Source: Bacteroidales bacterium (lineage in GTDB: Bacteria; Bacteroidota; Bacteroidia; Bacteroidales; Muribaculaceae). From it: 64,000 bases of DNA. The stretch covers positions 32,888 through 96,887 of the forward strand of contig CAJTEX010000015.1 of the NCBI GenBank assembly GCA_910575615.1, read 5' to 3'. The translations under genes were made by a program, and so were the position numbers. Under the pieces are notes generated by a model that saw only the letters and a program-made list of their open reading frames with translations, made no database searches and was not told where the DNA came from. Positions 60,060 to 64,000 of the stretch are shown here, one piece after another. The first letter of the stretch is position 1. Each line of letters starts with the position of its first letter.

Positions 60060-60587
60060 ATGAAAAGCAGGATACTCCTGTCACTTGCAGTAGCCGTGCT
60101 GGCATCCTCCGCGCCGGCATTCGCCCAGAAGAAAGATCCCAATCCCAAGAAATTCGAGCGTGCCGAAGCCCGCAAGATTTCCCCTGAGGTGCGCACATTC
60201 GTGACTCCCCAGATTTTCGACATGAAGATGCTCAGCAATTCCCGTGAGACATTCGGCCCCTATTACTTCCCTCTCGACCAGTCGATAGGCAACATCTCCA
60301 TAGGAGAAATCCGCAATGACGAGATGAGAGCCCTCTACCGTGCCTGCCAGGAGGCCGATGCCGACGCGATCATCGAGCCTCTGTTTGACTCATATGTCTA
60401 TGAGAAAGACACCAAGATGCTCATCGTGGAATTGTCTGGGTTCCCGGTGAAATACACCAACTTCCGTCCGGCCACCAAAGCTGAAATCGACATGATCGGC
60501 GTTGTTTACCCTACGACTCAGACCTCCGTGTCGGTTTCGACAGAAGGCCAGCAGGGCCAGCAGGGCCAGCAGGGCATTGTCAAGTGA
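60060..60587 (+). CDS. Exported protein of unknown function with QQG repeats
   Basis: The 175-residue protein has a signal peptide (about 1-22, cleavage after AFA). The start at 60060 (MKSRILLS) is preferred to 60027 because it gives this signal peptide. The mature part has no named domain. It includes a charged start (KKDPNPKKFERAEARK) and a region IGNISIGEIRNDEMRALYRAC. The C terminus contains GQQ repeated three times (nine-base DNA repeats at about 60546-60575). It precedes an outer-membrane protein gene by 75 bases. Confidence 0.75.
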   Translation: MKSRILLSLAVAVLASSAPAFAQKKDPNPKKFERAEARKISPEVRTFVTPQIFDMKMLSNSRETFGPYYFPLDQSIGNISIGEIRNDEMRALYRACQEADADAIIEPLFDSYVYEKDTKMLIVELSGFPVKYTNFRPATKAEIDMIGVVYPTTQTSVSVSTEGQQGQQGQQGIVK

Positions 60588-60662
60588 GACATACAGAAAA
60601 ACCAACATAATCTTTAACCCTTCGGCCTGGTGTCTGCCTCGCCGGTAAATTCACGTTATACA

Positions 60663-61409
60663 ATGAAAAAGTTATTGCTTATCGTGGCGACCGCCTTTAT
60701 GGCCATCTCCGCCTCCGCTCAGGTCATGTCGTCATATTCCTACACCAAGTCAAAGACATCCACTGTGTGGTATGCACGTCTGGGTGTGTCGTTCAACAAC
60801 ATCGCCGGGGCCAGTGAGGCCATCAGCCTGGCAAACGAGTATGACGAAAATGAAAAAACTTCCCTCGGCAGCAAGGCCGGTATGGACATCGACTTCGGTT
60901 TCCAGCGTCCCATCAGCAACTTCGGCCTCTACTGGGGAATGGAGCTGGGAATCGGCACCCGCGGATTCTCCGAAAAATACAAAAACGAGAACGCCAAGAA
61001 TGACGATTACTATGACAGCAAGGGTAGCCTCCTGACCTGGAATGTGAAGTATTCACCCTTCACCTTCGGCTACAAGTACTCCCTGACCGACGACATCAAG
61101 CTCGACGCACATATCGGCGCGTTTGTCAGCTATGATTTCGCCGGCAAGAAAATCAGCTTTTCCGACAGCGACGGCGACAAGTGGGAGGCCACAACCGATG
61201 ACCTGAAGGAACACTACGACTACCTGGAATTTGACGCAGGCATGCAGATCGGTCTTGGCGTGTGGTACAAGCGTCTCAACCTCGACTTCACCTACCAGCG
61301 TGGTTTCGTCCCTGCCGCCAAAATCTATTACTATGACAAGGATGCCGACAGCGTAGAGAAGAGCCTTCACTCCGGCAACTTCATGATTCGCCTTGGAGTG
61401 GCCTTTTGA
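60663..61409 (+). CDS. Outer-membrane beta-barrel protein
   Basis: The 248-residue protein has a signal peptide (about 1-20, ending SASA-Q). The mature part alternates strands and ends with the outer-membrane pattern FMIRLGVAF, ending in phenylalanine. It resembles small PorT/OmpW-like barrels of Bacteroidetes and has glycine and aromatic residues at strand ends (FGLYWGMELGIGTRGFSE). The start at 60663 was chosen to give the signal peptide. A terminator follows. Confidence 0.8.
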   Translation: MKKLLLIVATAFMAISASAQVMSSYSYTKSKTSTVWYARLGVSFNNIAGASEAISLANEYDENEKTSLGSKAGMDIDFGFQRPISNFGLYWGMELGIGTRGFSEKYKNENAKNDDYYDSKGSLLTWNVKYSPFTFGYKYSLTDDIKLDAHIGAFVSYDFAGKKISFSDSDGDKWEATTDDLKEHYDYLEFDAGMQIGLGVWYKRLNLDFTYQRGFVPAAKIYYYDKDADSVEKSLHSGNFMIRLGVAF

Positions 61410-61428
61410 TTAATCGTGTAAAACCTGC

Positions 61429-61489
61429 GGAGAGGGAGATGGGCGAGTCCCTGTGTGAGGGAGCGTAACCTGTGTCCCTCTCCTTTTTT
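61429..61489 (+). terminator. Terminator after the beta-barrel gene
   Basis: GGAGAGGGA (61429-61437) pairs with TCCCTCTCC (61475-61483), followed by TTTTTT. The 37-base loop contains a second stem TCCCT-GTGTG-AGGGA. Confidence 0.8.
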
Positions 61490-61509
61490 CAACAAAACCG
61501 GAATTATAT

Positions 61510-62319
61510 ATGAGAAAAATCACAACCGCCGCGATGTTGACGGCTTTGGTGCTGTCGTTGGCCTCCAATGATGCCTGGGGATTCAAGATTCCGGGCAAGA
61601 AAGCCCCCAAGCCGCCGGTGGATTACACAGAGTGGATTTCCATCCAGGAGCTTCCGGCCCAGGAAGAGGGGGTGGCGTTGTTTTATCCCTCGACAGAGGC
61701 AACCGATGGTTCTGCCGTCATCAAAGGCTCGCTGCCTGTCAAGGGGCTTGACGCGCGGCAGGTGTTGCTGGCCACATTGCTATATGCGGTCAACAATTTC
61801 GACACCGAGGCAGATGAGTGTCTCCTCTCGGTCGACTATGACAAAAACGAATTCTCGGCGCTGCTGAAATCCACCCAGGGGGCCAACAACAGGGAGACCA
61901 CCTATACCCGCTACCTCACTGTCAAGGCCAAAGACGGAGGATTTGATTTCACCACCTCGGATGTCGCCGTCCGTTACCGCGAGAAGGGACTGATTCCGCG
62001 CACATTGTCCTTGGCCGCGCTTCATCCCGAGTCAAACACGCGCCACGGCGAGCTGGTGATGGAGCTGACACGCGTCAACGCGGCGTATGTCGGGGAGATG
62101 GCCAAGTATGCAGAAAGCCGCCCCGACATCGCGGCCCCGAATCTCGCCGCTGTCAGGAACGGCAAAGTCACGACAGGGATGCTCCCTGACGAGGTCAACC
62201 TCTTGCTCGGGCCTCCTCTGGAAATCCGCAAGTCGGGCGAGAAACGCCGCTGGATCTATGGCAACGAGATCGTGGTGATTTTCGAGGACGGCAAGGTCTC
62301 GCGAATCATAGAAAGATGA
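61510..62319 (+). CDS. Exported protein with C-terminal BamE/SmpA-like region
   Basis: The 269-residue protein has a signal peptide (about 1-23). The middle has no known family. The last 50 residues (GKVTTGMLPDEVNLLLGPPL followed by EIRKSGEKRRWIYGNEIVV) resemble the small SmpA/BamE fold, which occurs in envelope proteins. This is a resemblance only. It starts 21 bases after a terminator and no promoter of consensus form was found. Confidence 0.7.
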   Translation: MRKITTAAMLTALVLSLASNDAWGFKIPGKKAPKPPVDYTEWISIQELPAQEEGVALFYPSTEATDGSAVIKGSLPVKGLDARQVLLATLLYAVNNFDTEADECLLSVDYDKNEFSALLKSTQGANNRETTYTRYLTVKAKDGGFDFTTSDVAVRYREKGLIPRTLSLAALHPESNTRHGELVMELTRVNAAYVGEMAKYAESRPDIAAPNLAAVRNGKVTTGMLPDEVNLLLGPPLEIRKSGEKRRWIYGNEIVVIFEDGKVSRIIER

Positions 62320-62364
62320 TGATTCGGAGAAAGGAATCCGCGGAGTGATTGCGTCATACGTCTT

Positions 62365-63843
62365 TCACTCCGCTATCTTTTTAGCCAGTTCAAGATACAC
62401 TGGTGAGCCGGGGAAGGAGGTGCAGCCATGGATAAGTCTGTGGTCGCGGTCGAAAAACATGTATGAAGGGAAACCTGTCAGATTATATTTCGTCCCCAGG
62501 GCCCGGGATGAAGCGTCATTGATGCGTATCTGTATTCCTCCTATCCGTGAGCCGATAGACTCCCACGCCTGCAAAGGTGAGGAAACATCGCTGACATACA
62601 GGAAAATGATGTCAGAAGCCGCCATATCTTTTTTCAGCGATTCGACCTGCTTTATGGCAGAAAGGCAAGGGCCGCACCATGTGTTCCATAAATCCACGAT
62701 GACAGGACGCCCCGGATAGTTACTGTCGATATATTCCTCCAGTGAGAAATCTCCGGCAGACAAATAAAGCAAATCCGCCGGTTTGCGCAGGGTGTCAAGC
62801 AAGCGGTTGTTGCGGGAGAGTACTATCTTACCGAGGTCATCGGTATATCCCTCCTCCAGGTTGGCAATCTGGATGGGGGAGAGGGGGATTCTATCCACTT
62901 CGATTTGTGAGAGATACGACATGGCCGAAAGCAGGTCGAGAAGACGTTTGTCCGGATTTCTGATTGCCTTGGCGAGTTTCTCGCGGGCGGTCTGTTGCCA
63001 TACGGCAATGGGGGTATCCCCGATTTTGTCAAAGCCACCGTCGGGGAAGCGTAGCAGCGCGTAAAGAAATGGCCTCAGACTCCGGCTCGGATCATGCATG
63101 AGAAATGCCGGAGAGTAATCTATGCTGTCGAGGAAAGAATATGATTCCATAGGAGGAGCTTCAACGTCGAGGTTGTTCATTCTCTTGGCTTTCGCCACAT
63201 ACGGTAGTGTCGACAAGGAGGCGAAGTTGCATTTCAGGTTGTTTATGAACCAGTCTTGGGCGAATGAGGGAAGCGTCTCCCCTTCCAGTGCATATTCCAG
63301 GCTCTTCGGCCATAAGGTTGTTGTCTCGTATTTCCTGACCTCGCGCCAGTCGTCGTATAGTGAATCGGGGACTGCATAGTAAGGTGAGGAGAGGAAACGG
63401 CCAAGAGTATTGGCCATAAAGTCCCACTGGAGGGGAGTAGGTGCTTCGGGGTCGGAAGAAATCAGTGACAGCGGACGTAACTCCTTATCCACCATGACGG
63501 ACAGAATCAAAGGGGTGTCCTGGCGCAGTATTAACCTTGTGCCGAACGATGAATCCTCACCCTCGACGAGTAGTCCGACGATCTCTTCCTTTAGTTCAAG
63601 AGGTATTGAGCCGGAAAATGTGTCTCCGTTTCTCTCGAGCCGGAATGTCTCCTCTTCATCCGCCAAAGCGAATATCGGTGTCTCGCTCACCCAGATTGCC
63701 ATTGATTCCAGTTGTCTATCCGAAGCTCCCTTTATGACTACGGACAATTCCGCGTTACCCAGCTCTATACGGTTATCTTTGACGGAGGCGTTGGTGAAGG
63801 TTGCGGCTAAGAAAAAAGACAAAATCAATAGTGTGAGTCTCAT
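62365..63843 (-). CDS. Exported thioredoxin-like (TlpA-type) protein
   Basis: The 492-residue protein has a signal peptide (MRLTLLILSFFLAATFTNA), about 340 residues without a named domain, and a C-terminal thioredoxin fold with the active site WCGPC (C390 and C393) and the cis-proline GFPS. The N-terminal part resembles the DUF4369-containing exported thioredoxin proteins of Bacteroidetes, but this is uncertain. The start at 63843 is chosen over 63966, which lies in the adjacent insertion sequence. A second IS has inserted about 36 bases upstream and probably altered its promoter. Confidence 0.82.
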   Translation of the reverse strand: MRLTLLILSFFLAATFTNASVKDNRIELGNAELSVVIKGASDRQLESMAIWVSETPIFALADEEETFRLERNGDTFSGSIPLELKEEIVGLLVEGEDSSFGTRLILRQDTPLILSVMVDKELRPLSLISSDPEAPTPLQWDFMANTLGRFLSSPYYAVPDSLYDDWREVRKYETTTLWPKSLEYALEGETLPSFAQDWFINNLKCNFASLSTLPYVAKAKRMNNLDVEAPPMESYSFLDSIDYSPAFLMHDPSRSLRPFLYALLRFPDGGFDKIGDTPIAVWQQTAREKLAKAIRNPDKRLLDLLSAMSYLSQIEVDRIPLSPIQIANLEEGYTDDLGKIVLSRNNRLLDTLRKPADLLYLSAGDFSLEEYIDSNYPGRPVIVDLWNTWCGPCLSAIKQVESLKKDMAASDIIFLYVSDVSSPLQAWESIGSRIGGIQIRINDASSRALGTKYNLTGFPSYMFFDRDHRLIHGCTSFPGSPVYLELAKKIAE

Positions 63844-63878
63844 AATCGTGAAGGATATAGGAGTTATGTGTATGATAA

Positions 63879-64000
63879 CAATGATTCGGTAAAAATTACC
63901 GAAGTAGTTGAAACTTAAGTTAATATATCGAATTGTCAAATACAACTGAATCGCCAAAGCGTTCATTATAAAAATCTTAGCGTATGAACGTATTGGCGAT
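63879..64000 (+). mobile_element. Start of a second IS4-like element, cut by the window end
   Basis: CAATGATTCGGTAAAAAT at 63879 is the same terminal repeat as at 4293. The next 120 bases align with the first element but differ at many places (spacing and about a quarter of the bases), so it is a related element, not a copy. The right end is outside the window. Confidence 0.8.
63984..64000 (+). CDS. Transposase, partial (N terminus only)
   Basis: The frame begins ATGAACGTATTGGCGAT, encoding MNVLA, as against MNVLT in the first element. The start codon again sits beside a hairpin (63944-63960 with 63985-64000). The rest lies beyond the window, so whether this transposase is intact is not known. 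Confidence 0.7.

Noticed and set aside
60546..60575. A CRISPR-like or VNTR array
   Set aside because: It is only three nine-base repeats inside a coding frame (GQQ). No array of spaced repeats was seen anywhere in the window.

Overview
The window looks like the chromosome of a gut-type member of the Bacteroidales, and Muribaculaceae is the best guess. The evidence is the repeated Bacteroidetes-type promoter (TTTG, 19-20 bp, TAnnTTTG), the absence of clear Shine-Dalgarno sequences, an Rpb6-like omega subunit, a SusB-like GH97 enzyme, a DUF6377 sensor, BamD with a lipobox, and RpoB/RpoC of Bacteroidetes length. The family-level call is inference.

Positions 1-5700 are accessory. An AT-rich KAP P-loop NTPase and a RhuM-family protein lie directly beyond the 3' end of a tRNA-Leu gene. 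They are followed by an IS4-like element with clear ends and a 6-bp target duplication. Its transposase is broken by an amber codon exactly where the YREK signature expects the catalytic glutamate. A related but diverged element begins in the last 122 bases.

Positions 5700-33400 are mostly core metabolism and signalling. They carry a homopurine tract, a SIMPL protein, tRNA-Arg, queC, dapA, DUF3109, pepT-miaA, a LytS/LytTR pair, folP-cdaA, an acyl-CoA synthetase with an HsdR_N protein and a DUF6377 regulator, a GH97 glucosidase, an OmpR-type two-component system beside a PiT phosphate transporter, a CNNM/CorC-like protein, a PurF homologue without the nucleophilic cysteine, PBP1A and tilS.

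Positions 33400-45100 hold a probable non-coding transcript, the PASTA/RluD/membrane-protein operon, a fragment with a T9SS-like tail, bamD, an omega-like subunit, rpsO, an orphan FecCD-type ABC transporter behind an unknown coupled gene, a gamma-carbonic anhydrase and an M24 peptidase.

Positions 45087-58976 are a classical translation/transcription cluster: four tRNAs, tuf, tRNA-Trp, secE, nusG, rplKAJL, rpoB and rpoC. Terminators follow rplL and rpoC. The rest holds a Nim-like flavoprotein, a strongly structured RNA of about 300 nt with a consensus promoter and no ORF, three exported proteins and a thioredoxin-fold exported protein.

The best candidates for something undescribed are the structured RNA at 59652-59961, the transcript at 33546-33800, the leaderless folP promoter back-to-back with the LytS promoter, and the Cys-less PurF homologue.
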